Source: Aquilonibacter sp963820185
Lineage (GTDB): Bacteria > Vulcanimicrobiota > Vulcanimicrobiia > Vulcanimicrobiales > Vulcanimicrobiaceae
DNA: 64,000 nucleotides
Assembly (NCBI GenBank): GCA_963820185.1
Contig: CAWFYV010000002.1
Span: 682,001-746,000 of the forward strand
Direction of reading: 5' to 3'
This document shows positions 45,105 through 53,074 of the stretch, piece by piece (positions within the stretch are counted from its first letter, which is position 1; each line of letters starts with the position of its first letter). Position numbers and translations under genes: made by a program. The notes below the pieces were generated by a model, which saw nothing but the letters and a program-made list of their open reading frames with translations, had not been told where the DNA came from and searched no databases.

Positions 45105-46307
45105 ATCTCTACGACAGAAATCGCTCCCGCTACTATTGAGGAAGATCAACTCGCGCTCGAACAGCGCCTCTACGAAGAGTCGCTAAAGGTCCTCGACGAG
45201 GGACAAGTTCTGAACGGCATGATCGTTCAGAAAGACAAAGATGAATTGCTCGTCGACGTCGGCGGTAAATCCGAAGGCGTGCTTCCATTCCGCGAACTCT
45301 CGCTCGCGATCGAGCCTAAGACGCTCAAAGTCGGTGACACCCTCGAGGTGATGATTCACCGCATCGACGACATGGACGGAACGCTGTATCTGTCCGAACG
45401 TCGCGCACGCGCGCTTAAGACCTGGGAGAAGGTCATTGAAGCGCATCAGAACGACGAAGTGATCGAAGCCACCGTGACGCAAGTCGTCAAGGGCGGCGTG
45501 CTCGTCGATCTCGGTATGCGCGGTTTCGTTCCCGCATCGCAGATTCGCCGTCAACCGGTCGGTAATCTCGATGAGCTCGTCGGTCAGAAACTGCGTCTGA
45601 AGGTGATCGATCTCGATCACAAACGCCATCGCGTCGTGCTCTCGCAGCGCCTCGTGCTCGAAGAAGAGCTGCAGGCCAAGAAGCAAGAGTTGCTCGACAC
45701 GCTTGAAGTCGGCCAGATCCGAGAAGGCATCGTTGTCCGTCTTGCGGACTTCGGCGCATTCGTCGATCTCGGCGGCATCGATGGCCTCATTCACAACAGC
45801 GAGTTGAGCTACGCGCGGATCAAGCACCCGTCGGAGGTCGTGAAGATCGGCGACGTCGTGAACGTCGAGATCATGAAATTCGATACCGAAGCGAAGAAGG
45901 TCAGTCTTTCACTCAAGCATGCGCTTCCCGATCCGTGGGATGAGCACGCCGACAAGCTGGTCGAGGCAAACAAGTTGGCGGCACAGATCGTCAAGGTCAC
46001 GCCGAACTACCTGCTGGTCGAGATCTTCCCGGGTATCCTCGCGATGGTCCCCAAGGGCGAGTTCGATCCCAACGCGCAGTTCAACGCGGGCCAAGACGTC
46101 GAAGTCACGCTCGTCACGATCAACAGCGCGACGCGGCGCATCACCGCCTCGATCCAACACGTTGCGGACGTCCCGCCCGAAGAGATCGAGCAGTACGTGC
46201 ACTTGGAAGAAGACACGCTCGGTACAGTCGCCGACGCCGTCGCGGTCCCGACCGTAGCGGATGTAGTCCCGGAGGAAATCGCAGTCCCGGACGAAGTCCA
46301 AGCGTAG
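45105..46307 (+). CDS. rpsA: 30S ribosomal protein S1 (four S1 domains), probable ATC start
   Basis: About 400 residues with four S1 RNA-binding domains at roughly 35-105, 115-185, 200-275 and 285-360 (VLNGMIVQKDKDELLVDVGGKSEGVLPF; VIEATVTQVVKGGVLVDLGMRGFVPASQ; IREGIVVRLADFGAFVDLGGIDGLIHNSELS; AAQIVKVTPNYLLVEIFPGILAMVP). Other phyla have up to six; four is common outside Proteobacteria. The only upstream canonical in-frame start, TTG 45084, has no ribosome-binding site. AGGTAGGA (45089-45096) lies eight bases before ATC 45105, which would give the natural N-terminus STTEIAPATIEEDQ, so ATC, or a miscalled ATG, is the likely start. Confidence 0.93.
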   Translation: MSTTEIAPATIEEDQLALEQRLYEESLKVLDEGQVLNGMIVQKDKDELLVDVGGKSEGVLPFRELSLAIEPKTLKVGDTLEVMIHRIDDMDGTLYLSERRARALKTWEKVIEAHQNDEVIEATVTQVVKGGVLVDLGMRGFVPASQIRRQPVGNLDELVGQKLRLKVIDLDHKRHRVVLSQRLVLEEELQAKKQELLDTLEVGQIREGIVVRLADFGAFVDLGGIDGLIHNSELSYARIKHPSEVVKIGDVVNVEIMKFDTEAKKVSLSLKHALPDPWDEHADKLVEANKLAAQIVKVTPNYLLVEIFPGILAMVPKGEFDPNAQFNAGQDVEVTLVTINSATRRITASIQHVADVPPEEIEQYVHLEEDTLGTVADAVAVPTVADVVPEEIAVPDEVQA

Positions 46308-46313
46308 ACGCTT

Positions 46314-46352
46314 GTCATCCCGAGCGTAGGCGCGTAGCGCCGAAGTCGAGGG
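46314..46352. repeat. Short palindromic intergenic repeat (GTCATCCCGAGCG-type)
   Basis: A 39-bp element running from GTCATCCCGAGCG to GTCGAGGGA with a core stem GGCGC-GTA-GCGCC (46329-46341), between rpsA and the TonB-C-like gene. Elements of this kind are dispersed in many GC-rich bacterial genomes and are usually intergenic. Only this copy is clear here; a related composite is inside the M56 gene near 11.7 kb. Confidence 0.6.
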
Positions 46353-46373
46353 ACCGACGAAACCAAGAAAGAA

Positions 46374-46401
46374 AAAGGCGCGGGTATGACCCCGCGCCTT
46401 T
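46374..46401. terminator. Perfect 11-bp hairpin after rpsA, overlapping a start codon
   Basis: AAAGGCGCGGG (46374-46384) pairs with CCCGCGCCTTT (46391-46401) around the 6-nt loop TATGAC. On the plus strand the T-run is short; on the minus strand the stem is followed by TTTTTCTTTC. It could terminate rpsA transcripts. The loop contains the ATG of the next gene and the left arm contains its AAAGG ribosome-binding site, so it could instead control that gene. Confidence 0.6.
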
Positions 46402-46754
46402 CGCTATTCGCGTTGCTTCTTATGCTCGCTGTTCCAGCCGCCGCAAAGGCGACGTTAGCGAGTCCAACGCCGAGCTGCCCCCCGGATCGACCTGCGACCG
46501 TCGTCAAAGCCGTTTCGCCAGACGTTCCGCGCTCCTTGCGAGACGTCAATTTCCGTAGTCTCGTCGTGATCGTCAACGTTGCGGTCGACGCGAGCGGCAA
46601 CGTGCAGAGTTTGACGATCCGGCAATCCTCAGGCTATGTGGAGATGGACAAGGCCGCGCTGCGCGCCGCGCAGCAATCCACGTATGCTCCAGCGATCGTC
46701 GACTGCGTCCCGGCGGCTGGAAGCTACGCATTTCGTGTTCAGGTGAACCAGTGA
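46386..46754 (+). CDS. Exported TonB C-terminal-like protein
   Basis: A 122-residue protein with a signal peptide (TPRLSLFALLLMLAVPAAAKA). The mature domain has the TonB-C pattern VVKAVSPDVPRSLRDVNFRSLVVIVNVAVDASGNVQSLTIRQSSGYVEMDKAALRAAQQSTYAPAIVDC. There is no membrane anchor or Pro-rich spacer typical of energy-transducing TonB, so it is a stand-alone TonB-C fold of unknown role. The two mature Cys may pair. Translation initiation probably depends on opening the hairpin described at 46374-46401; a downstream ATG at 46422 would leave a very short signal. Confidence 0.75.
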   Translation: MTPRLSLFALLLMLAVPAAAKATLASPTPSCPPDRPATVVKAVSPDVPRSLRDVNFRSLVVIVNVAVDASGNVQSLTIRQSSGYVEMDKAALRAAQQSTYAPAIVDCVPAAGSYAFRVQVNQ

Positions 46755-46806
46755 CCCACCCGTAGATGAGGCGTCCGGCTTAGTCGCGGCGAAATTCTCG
46801 CCTTCC

Positions 46807-47400
46807 ATGGCACTCCGGGTCGGGCTCACGGGTGGAATTGGTTCGGGGAAGAGCGAGGTGGCTCGCATCTTCGCTGAGCTCGGTGCGTACATCATCGACA
46901 CCGACGAGCTCGCCCGCGAAGCGGTTGCTCCCAATTCCGACGGATTGCTCGCGATCGCGCACGTCTGGCCGCAATTCGTGCGCGGCGGCGTGCTGGATCG
47001 CATGGCCCTTGCCGAGGTGGTGTTCTCCGATCCGCAGGCGCTCGCGCGGCTGAATGAGATCGTGCATCCGTTCGTGCGGAGGCTTGCAAAGGAGCGTGAG
47101 ACGCATGCAAAGCCCGATCAACTCATCGTGCATGTCGTCCCGCTGCTCTTTGAATCCGGCTACATCGAGATGGTCGATAAGTCCGTCGTGGTAATTGCCC
47201 CGGAAGAGGAGCGAATTGCGCGCGTCGTGCAGCGCGATCATACGGACCCGGATCGCGTGCGCGCGCGCATGGCGACGCAGATCGATCCAAAGGAAGCACG
47301 CGCACGAGCCGATTACGTGATCGAGAATAACGGCGACGTTGCGCACTTGCGCGAACAGACGCGCGCCGTGTACGATGCTCTCACCGGACTAGCACACTAA
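46807..47400 (+). CDS. coaE: Dephospho-CoA kinase
   Basis: A 197-residue P-loop kinase catalysing the last step of coenzyme A synthesis. It has the Walker A VGLTGGIGSGKSEV, then IIDTDELAREAV (substrate-binding Asp), HPFVRRLAKERE, IVHVVPLLFESGY (conserved LLFE), and VVVIAPEEERIARVVQRD followed by RARMATQI and ADYVIENNGD. All match the family. It has a normal length and no clear ribosome-binding site, and lies 6 bp before glgB. Confidence 0.95.
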   Translation: MALRVGLTGGIGSGKSEVARIFAELGAYIIDTDELAREAVAPNSDGLLAIAHVWPQFVRGGVLDRMALAEVVFSDPQALARLNEIVHPFVRRLAKERETHAKPDQLIVHVVPLLFESGYIEMVDKSVVVIAPEEERIARVVQRDHTDPDRVRARMATQIDPKEARARADYVIENNGDVAHLREQTRAVYDALTGLAH

Positions 47401-47406
47401 GCACAC

Positions 47407-49251
47407 ATGCAGTACCTTTGGATGGGCGCACACCTTCGCTCCCGCGACGGTCAAGACGGCGTTGAGTTCGCCGTGTGGGCACCGAGCGCAAGTGCGGCTT
47501 GTGTCGTCGCCGATTTCAACGGCTGGCAGATCGGCGCGCACCCGATGCAGGTCGAGCACGCGACCGGAATTTGGCGCGTCTTCGTGCCGGGCGCAGGCGA
47601 GGGCACGCGTTACAAATTTGCCATCTGTGCGAGCAATGGTACGTGGCTTCCGCTCAAGGCCGATCCATTTGCGTTCCGCTGCGAGCTGCGCCCCGACACG
47701 GCGTCGGTCGTCAGCCGATTGCCCCTCTCAACGTCAAATGCGTGGACCCACGCGCGCGGCGGCATGCAGCATCGTGGCGCACCGATCGCGATTTACGAAG
47801 TGCACTTGGGCTCGTGGCAACGTGTGCCCGAAGAGGACAACCGGTTTCTTAGCTACGACGAGCTTGCCGATCGTCTCTTACCCTATGCGAAAGAGATGGG
47901 CTTCACGCATCTCGAGCTGATGCCGATATCCGAACATCCCTTCGACGGTTCGTGGGGCTATCAGCCGATCGGTTTGTACGCGCCGACGTCGCGTTTTGGC
48001 ACGCCACAAGAATTTCGCAATTTTATCGACCGCGCGCACGCGATGGGACTCGGCGTGATCGTCGATTGGGTTGCGGGGCATTTCCCGAGCGACGAACACG
48101 GCCTGGCGCAATTCGACGGTACGGCACTCTACGAACATGCCGATCCGCGCCAAGGCTGGCATCCCGACTGGGACACCTATATCTTCAACTTTGGCCGGCA
48201 CGAAGTTGTCGATTACCTCGTCAACAACGCGCTCTTCTGGTTGCAAGAGTACGGCGTCGACGGTTTACGCGTCGATGCGGTTGCATCGATGCTCTATCTC
48301 GACTACAGCCGCGCGGCCGGCCAGTGGGTACCGAACCAATACGGCGGTCGCGAAAACCTCGAAGCAATCGATTTTCTCAAGCGCACAAACGAAACGGTCT
48401 ATCGCGACGTGCCCGGCATCATGACGGTGGCTGAAGAGTCGACCGCGTGGCCAAAAGTGTCGGCGCCGACGTATCTTGGCGGTCTGGGCTTTGGGTTCAA
48501 GTGGAATATGGGCTGGATGCACGATACGTTGCAGTACCTCTCGCACGAGCCGGTGCACCGCAAGTATCATCACGACGAGCTAACGTTCTCGCTCATCTAC
48601 GCCTTCGACGAAAATTTTGTCCTGCCGCTTTCGCACGATGAAGTCGTGCACGGCAAAGGCTCGATCCTCGAGAAAATGCCCGGCGATCGGTGGCAGCAAT
48701 TCGCCAACGTGCGCTTGCTCTACAGCTATATGTACGCGCATCCCGGCAAGAAGCTGCTCTTCATGGGCGATGAGTTCGCGCAGAGCCGCGAGTGGAATCA
48801 CGATCGTAGCCTTGACTGGGATTTGCTCGCCGACGATCGCGGCTGGCATGCCGGCGTCAAGCTTCTCGTGCGCGACCTCAATCATCTCTATCGCTGTACC
48901 GGCCCGCTCTACGAGCGTGACAACGAGCGCGATGGCTTTTCGTGGATCGACCATCAGGACGTTGAGAATTCTGCGATCGCGTTCGTGCGACACGGGCACG
49001 ATCCGCGCGACGTCCTCGTTGCCGCGTGCAACTTTACCCCGGTCGTGCGCTACGGCTATCGCATCGGCGTCCCGGCGGCCGATGAGTATGAAGAAGTGTT
49101 CAATAGCGATTCCGGCCGCTACGGTGGTACGAACGTCGGCAACCTCGGACGCGTGCGCGCCGACGCGATTCCGTCGCACGGGCGCGAGCAATCGATCGCG
49201 ATCACGTTGCCGCCGCTCGCCTCCGTCTACTTCCGGCCGGTTCGCGGATGA
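47407..49251 (+). CDS. glgB: 1,4-alpha-glucan branching enzyme
   Basis: A 614-residue GH13 enzyme that introduces alpha-1,6 branches into glycogen. An N-terminal CBM48 (VEFAVWAPSASAACVVADFNGWQ) leads into the catalytic barrel: IYEVHLGSWQR, DWVAGHFPSD (region I), VDGLRVDAVASMLYLDY (nucleophile Asp), IMTVAEESTAWP (acid/base Glu) and LPLSHDEVVHGKGS (third carboxylate). The C-terminal all-beta domain ends with LPPLASVYFRPV. The spacing matches GlgB of the short (roughly 600-residue) type. It overlaps glgX by 4 bp. Confidence 0.95.
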   Translation: MQYLWMGAHLRSRDGQDGVEFAVWAPSASAACVVADFNGWQIGAHPMQVEHATGIWRVFVPGAGEGTRYKFAICASNGTWLPLKADPFAFRCELRPDTASVVSRLPLSTSNAWTHARGGMQHRGAPIAIYEVHLGSWQRVPEEDNRFLSYDELADRLLPYAKEMGFTHLELMPISEHPFDGSWGYQPIGLYAPTSRFGTPQEFRNFIDRAHAMGLGVIVDWVAGHFPSDEHGLAQFDGTALYEHADPRQGWHPDWDTYIFNFGRHEVVDYLVNNALFWLQEYGVDGLRVDAVASMLYLDYSRAAGQWVPNQYGGRENLEAIDFLKRTNETVYRDVPGIMTVAEESTAWPKVSAPTYLGGLGFGFKWNMGWMHDTLQYLSHEPVHRKYHHDELTFSLIYAFDENFVLPLSHDEVVHGKGSILEKMPGDRWQQFANVRLLYSYMYAHPGKKLLFMGDEFAQSREWNHDRSLDWDLLADDRGWHAGVKLLVRDLNHLYRCTGPLYERDNERDGFSWIDHQDVENSAIAFVRHGHDPRDVLVAACNFTPVVRYGYRIGVPAADEYEEVFNSDSGRYGGTNVGNLGRVRADAIPSHGREQSIAITLPPLASVYFRPVRG

Positions 49252-51371
49252 AGCCACTCGGTCGCGCGGCGGTTCTCCCGGGACGGCCGTATCCGCTCGG
49301 TGCCACCTGGGACGGCAGCGGCGTGAACTTCGCGCTCTTCTCCGAACACGCCGAGAAAGTCGAACTCTGTTTGTTCGATGCGCGTGGTACGCGGGAGTTA
49401 CGTCGCATCGCATTGCCCGAGTATACCGATCAGGTGTGGCACGGCTATCTTCCGGAAGTCGGACGCGGCACGCTCTACGGCTATCGCGTCTACGGTCCGT
49501 ACGATCCGGATCGCGGGCATCGCTTCAACCATCATAAACTCTTGATCGATCCCTACGCGAAGCAACTGTTCGGCCAGGTGCGTTGGACCGATGCGAACTT
49601 TGGCTATCGTCTCGGCTCGTCGCGAGCCGACCTCTCCTTCGATAGGCGCGACAATGCAGCAGCGATGCCGAAGTGCGTCGTCGTCGACACGGCGTTCACG
49701 TGGGGCCGCGACGAGCGGCTCTACACGCGCTGGCACGAAATGGTCATCTACGAAATGCACGTGCGCGGGTTTACGATCAAGCATCCACTCGTGAATCCCG
49801 AGGTGCGCGGCACTTTTGCGGGACTGTCGTCGCCGCCGATTATCGAATATCTCACCCGCTTGGGCGTCTCCGCCGTCGAACTGTTGCCGATCCACGCAGC
49901 CGTCGACGACCGCCATCTGGTCGAACGGCGCTTGCGTAATTACTGGGGCTACAATTCGATCGCGTTCTTTGCTCCCGATCCGCACTTGCTTTCGGGTTCG
50001 TCGCTTGGCGAGTTCAAGACGATGGTCAAGCGCCTGCATGAAGCGGGCATCGAAGTGCTACTCGACGTTGTGTACAACCACACTGCCGAGGGCAATCATC
50101 TCGGTCCGACGCTCTCGCTTCGCGGCATCGATAATAAGAGTTATTACCATCTCGACGACGGGCGGTACTACGCCGACTACACCGGCTGCGGCAACACGCT
50201 CAACCTCGAACATCCGCGCGCGCTGCAATTGGTGACGGATTCGTTGCGCTACTGGGTCAACGAAATGCATGTCGACGGCTTCCGCTTCGATCTTGCGCCG
50301 GCGCTGGGCCGCCCGGAGGGACCATTCGAACCTGCCAATGCGTTTCTCGCTGCCGTGCAACAAGATCCAATGCTTTCGCGTGTCAAGCTCATTGCGGAGC
50401 CGTGGGATCTCTCGCCCGGCGGCTATCAACTCGGAAATTTTCCACCGGGCTGGTCGGAATGGAACGACCGGTATCGCGATACGGTCCGCCGTTTCTGGCA
50501 GGGCAACGACGGCATGATCCCCGAGTTTGCGACGCGGTTCACCGGTTCGAGCGATATCTTCGATCGCTCAGGACGGCGCCCGCGTTCGAGCATCAACTTC
50601 GTTACGGCACACGACGGCTTTACACTCGAAGACTTGGTCAGCTACGACCACAAACACAACGAGGCAAATCTCGAGCACAATCGCGACGGCCATGATGCGA
50701 ACTATAGCTGGAATTGCGGCATCGAAGGCCCGACCCACGATCCGGCGATTCGCCATCTGCGCGAGCAGCAGAAGCGCAATGTGCTGGCAACGCTCATGCT
50801 CTCACAGGGGCTGCCGATGTTGCTTGCGGGTGATGAGCTGTGCAACACGCAGCTCGGCAACAATAACGCCTACTGCCAAGACAACGAGATCGGCTGGCTC
50901 GACTGGACGCAAACGCAGGAAGATCCCGAGCTGATCGAATTCGTGCGCGAGCTGATCGCACTTCGCCGGGCGCATCCCGTCTTTCGACGCCCCAATTTTT
51001 TCAAGGGGAGCGCCGCATCGCCGAGCAGCCTCAAGGACATCACCTGGATCGAGAGCAGCGGACGCGAGATGGTCGATGCGGATTGGCACGACCCCCGACG
51101 ACGCTATCTTGCGGCGCTCTTCGGCGGTGACACCGGGGACCGGTTCGTGAGTCTGCGCGGCTATCCCGAGTATGACGACACGTTTTTGATGCTGACGAAT
51201 GCGCACGATCACGACATTGCGTTCACGCTGCCAACGCTGCCGGGACTGATCGCGTGGCGCCTCGTCCTCGACACGGTGCGCCCGGTGCGCTTCGATCGGG
51301 ATGCCCGGCTCCTCGGTGGCGCGATCTTTCCGCTGCGCGCACGGTCGCTGTCGCTCCTCGTAGCAGAATGA
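49248..51371 (+). CDS. glgX: Glycogen debranching enzyme (GlgX/TreX type)
   Basis: A 707-residue GH13_11 enzyme that hydrolyses alpha-1,6 branch points. It begins with PGRPYPLGATWDGSGVNFALFSEHAEKVELCLFD (CBM48) and HGYLPEVGRGTLYGYRVYGPYDP. The catalytic set is LLDVVYNHTAEGN, HVDGFRFDLAPALGR (nucleophile), LIAEPWDL (Glu) and NFVTAHDGFTLEDLVSYD (Asp). NEANLEHNRDG and GDELCNTQLGNNNAYCQDNEIGWLDW are GlgX hallmarks. With glgB and malQ it forms a coupled glycogen unit. Confidence 0.95.
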   Translation: MKPLGRAAVLPGRPYPLGATWDGSGVNFALFSEHAEKVELCLFDARGTRELRRIALPEYTDQVWHGYLPEVGRGTLYGYRVYGPYDPDRGHRFNHHKLLIDPYAKQLFGQVRWTDANFGYRLGSSRADLSFDRRDNAAAMPKCVVVDTAFTWGRDERLYTRWHEMVIYEMHVRGFTIKHPLVNPEVRGTFAGLSSPPIIEYLTRLGVSAVELLPIHAAVDDRHLVERRLRNYWGYNSIAFFAPDPHLLSGSSLGEFKTMVKRLHEAGIEVLLDVVYNHTAEGNHLGPTLSLRGIDNKSYYHLDDGRYYADYTGCGNTLNLEHPRALQLVTDSLRYWVNEMHVDGFRFDLAPALGRPEGPFEPANAFLAAVQQDPMLSRVKLIAEPWDLSPGGYQLGNFPPGWSEWNDRYRDTVRRFWQGNDGMIPEFATRFTGSSDIFDRSGRRPRSSINFVTAHDGFTLEDLVSYDHKHNEANLEHNRDGHDANYSWNCGIEGPTHDPAIRHLREQQKRNVLATLMLSQGLPMLLAGDELCNTQLGNNNAYCQDNEIGWLDWTQTQEDPELIEFVRELIALRRAHPVFRRPNFFKGSAASPSSLKDITWIESSGREMVDADWHDPRRRYLAALFGGDTGDRFVSLRGYPEYDDTFLMLTNAHDHDIAFTLPTLPGLIAWRLVLDTVRPVRFDRDARLLGGAIFPLRARSLSLLVAE

Positions 51372-53074
51372 TCGACCCGCACTATGCCGACGCGTTCGGC
51401 AACCCGGTCGTCGTCTCGGATGCAACGATGGCCGCAATGCGCGATGCACTCGGCGAGGACGGTGGCCCGCCGCCCGTGCCCGTCATACGCGCCGATCGGC
51501 TCGATGTACCGCGCGAAATCGGCTACTACGACGACATGATCGTCGTCCCGTCGCGTGCCTATGTGCCCGAGGCGTTGGAGCGCGACAGCGCATGGGGCGT
51601 CGCCGCGCAGCTTTACGCGCTACGCTCGGAGCAAAATGACGGCATCGGCGACTTCGGTGATCTCACGCGGCTCGTAGGGTTAGCACATCGCTCCGGCGCA
51701 TCGGCCGTCGCGCTGAACCCGCTGCACCAATCGCATCTCACCAACGCGAGCGCCGCAAGTCCATATGCGCCGCTCAGCCGGCGCTATCTCAACGCGCTCT
51801 ACATCGACGTGCACGCGGCTGCGCTGGAATTCGGCGTTTCGCTCGCAGACTTCAATACCCGCGGGCTGCGCGATTCTCCGCTCGTCGAATACGAGCACGT
51901 GGCAGCATTCAAACTCGAAGCACTCGAACGCGTCTTCGATGCGTTGGACGAGCGGCGCCCGTGGCGCAGGTTTGCCGCACGCGATCGTGGTCTGCGCGAC
52001 GTAGCGCGTTACGAGGCGATCATGGAGATGCTGACCGCGCTCGACTCCGAGGTCTACGGATGGCAACAATGGCCGGCGCAGCTCCAAGATGCGCGCAGCG
52101 CCGCAGTCGAGCGCTTTGCCGCGCAACACGCGCGGCGCGTCGAGTTTTTCATCTTTTTGCAGTGGCTCGCCGATCGCCAGCTTAAGGCCGCAGCGCGGAC
52201 CGCGCGCGACATGCCGATTGGGCTGTATCGCGATCTCGCGGTCGGCGTCGATCTGAACAGCGCGGACGTGTGGAGCGATCGCGAAGCGTATGTGCTGGGG
52301 CTCTCGGTGGGCGCACCGCCCGACCCGCTCAACGCCGCGGGGCAGAACTGGGGGCTGCCGCCGTTCCATCCGCGTGTGTTGCGCGAGCGCAAGTATCAGC
52401 CATTCATCGACTTGCTGCGCGCGAACATGCGGCATGCGGGTGCGCTGCGGATCGATCACGTGATGGGTCTGCAGCGGCTGTTCTGTATTCCGCGCGCGCT
52501 CCCGCACGGTGGCGCATACGTTAACTACGACGTCGAGGCGATGTTCGGCATCGTTGCGCTCGAAAGCGTGCGTAACCGCTGCATGATCGTCGGCGAGGAC
52601 CTTGGCACCGTACCCGAGGGGTTTCGCGAGCGGCTGCACGACGCGCGCATTTTCGGTTGCCGCGTCTTGCAATTCAATCTCTATGATAATCCGCCCGACA
52701 CCGTGGCGAGCACCGGCACCCACGATCTCCCGACCTTCCCCGCCTACTGGCGCGACGCCGACAGCGGCACTCGGGAGCGGCTGCTCGAGGCCTTTCGGTC
52801 CAGCGGCATCGATGTGTCCAACGACGGATTGACGGCGCTATTGGTCGCAGCCTATCGTTACCTTGCGCGTTCTCCATCGCGCTTGGTCCTATTGCAACTC
52901 GAAGACGGGGTCGGCTCCTACGATCAGGTCAACGTCCCCGGAACTGTCGACGAGGAGCCGAATTGGCAGCGTAAGCTAGCGGTGTCGCTCGAGACGCTGG
53001 CGGAGTATCCGGTCTTTGCTGCGGTTGCGCGCGCGCTGCGCGACGAACGCCCGCGAGGGGGAGGTGCAGGATGA
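51368..53074 (+). CDS. malQ: 4-alpha-glucanotransferase (amylomaltase)
   Basis: A 568-residue GH77 enzyme that transfers maltooligosaccharide segments. I start it at the ATG at 51368, which overlaps glgX by 4 bp; the open frame further upstream is shadow. Motifs include YALRSEQNDGIGDFGDLTRLV, IGLYRDLAVGVDLNSADVWSD, NWGLPPFHP, GALRIDHVMGLQRLFCIPR (nucleophile Asp), CMIVGEDLGTVPEGFRE (Glu) and STGTHDLPTFPAYW (Asp). It shortens or lengthens glucan arms released by the debrancher. Confidence 0.94.
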   Translation: MIDPHYADAFGNPVVVSDATMAAMRDALGEDGGPPPVPVIRADRLDVPREIGYYDDMIVVPSRAYVPEALERDSAWGVAAQLYALRSEQNDGIGDFGDLTRLVGLAHRSGASAVALNPLHQSHLTNASAASPYAPLSRRYLNALYIDVHAAALEFGVSLADFNTRGLRDSPLVEYEHVAAFKLEALERVFDALDERRPWRRFAARDRGLRDVARYEAIMEMLTALDSEVYGWQQWPAQLQDARSAAVERFAAQHARRVEFFIFLQWLADRQLKAAARTARDMPIGLYRDLAVGVDLNSADVWSDREAYVLGLSVGAPPDPLNAAGQNWGLPPFHPRVLRERKYQPFIDLLRANMRHAGALRIDHVMGLQRLFCIPRALPHGGAYVNYDVEAMFGIVALESVRNRCMIVGEDLGTVPEGFRERLHDARIFGCRVLQFNLYDNPPDTVASTGTHDLPTFPAYWRDADSGTRERLLEAFRSSGIDVSNDGLTALLVAAYRYLARSPSRLVLLQLEDGVGSYDQVNVPGTVDEEPNWQRKLAVSLETLAEYPVFAAVARALRDERPRGGGAG

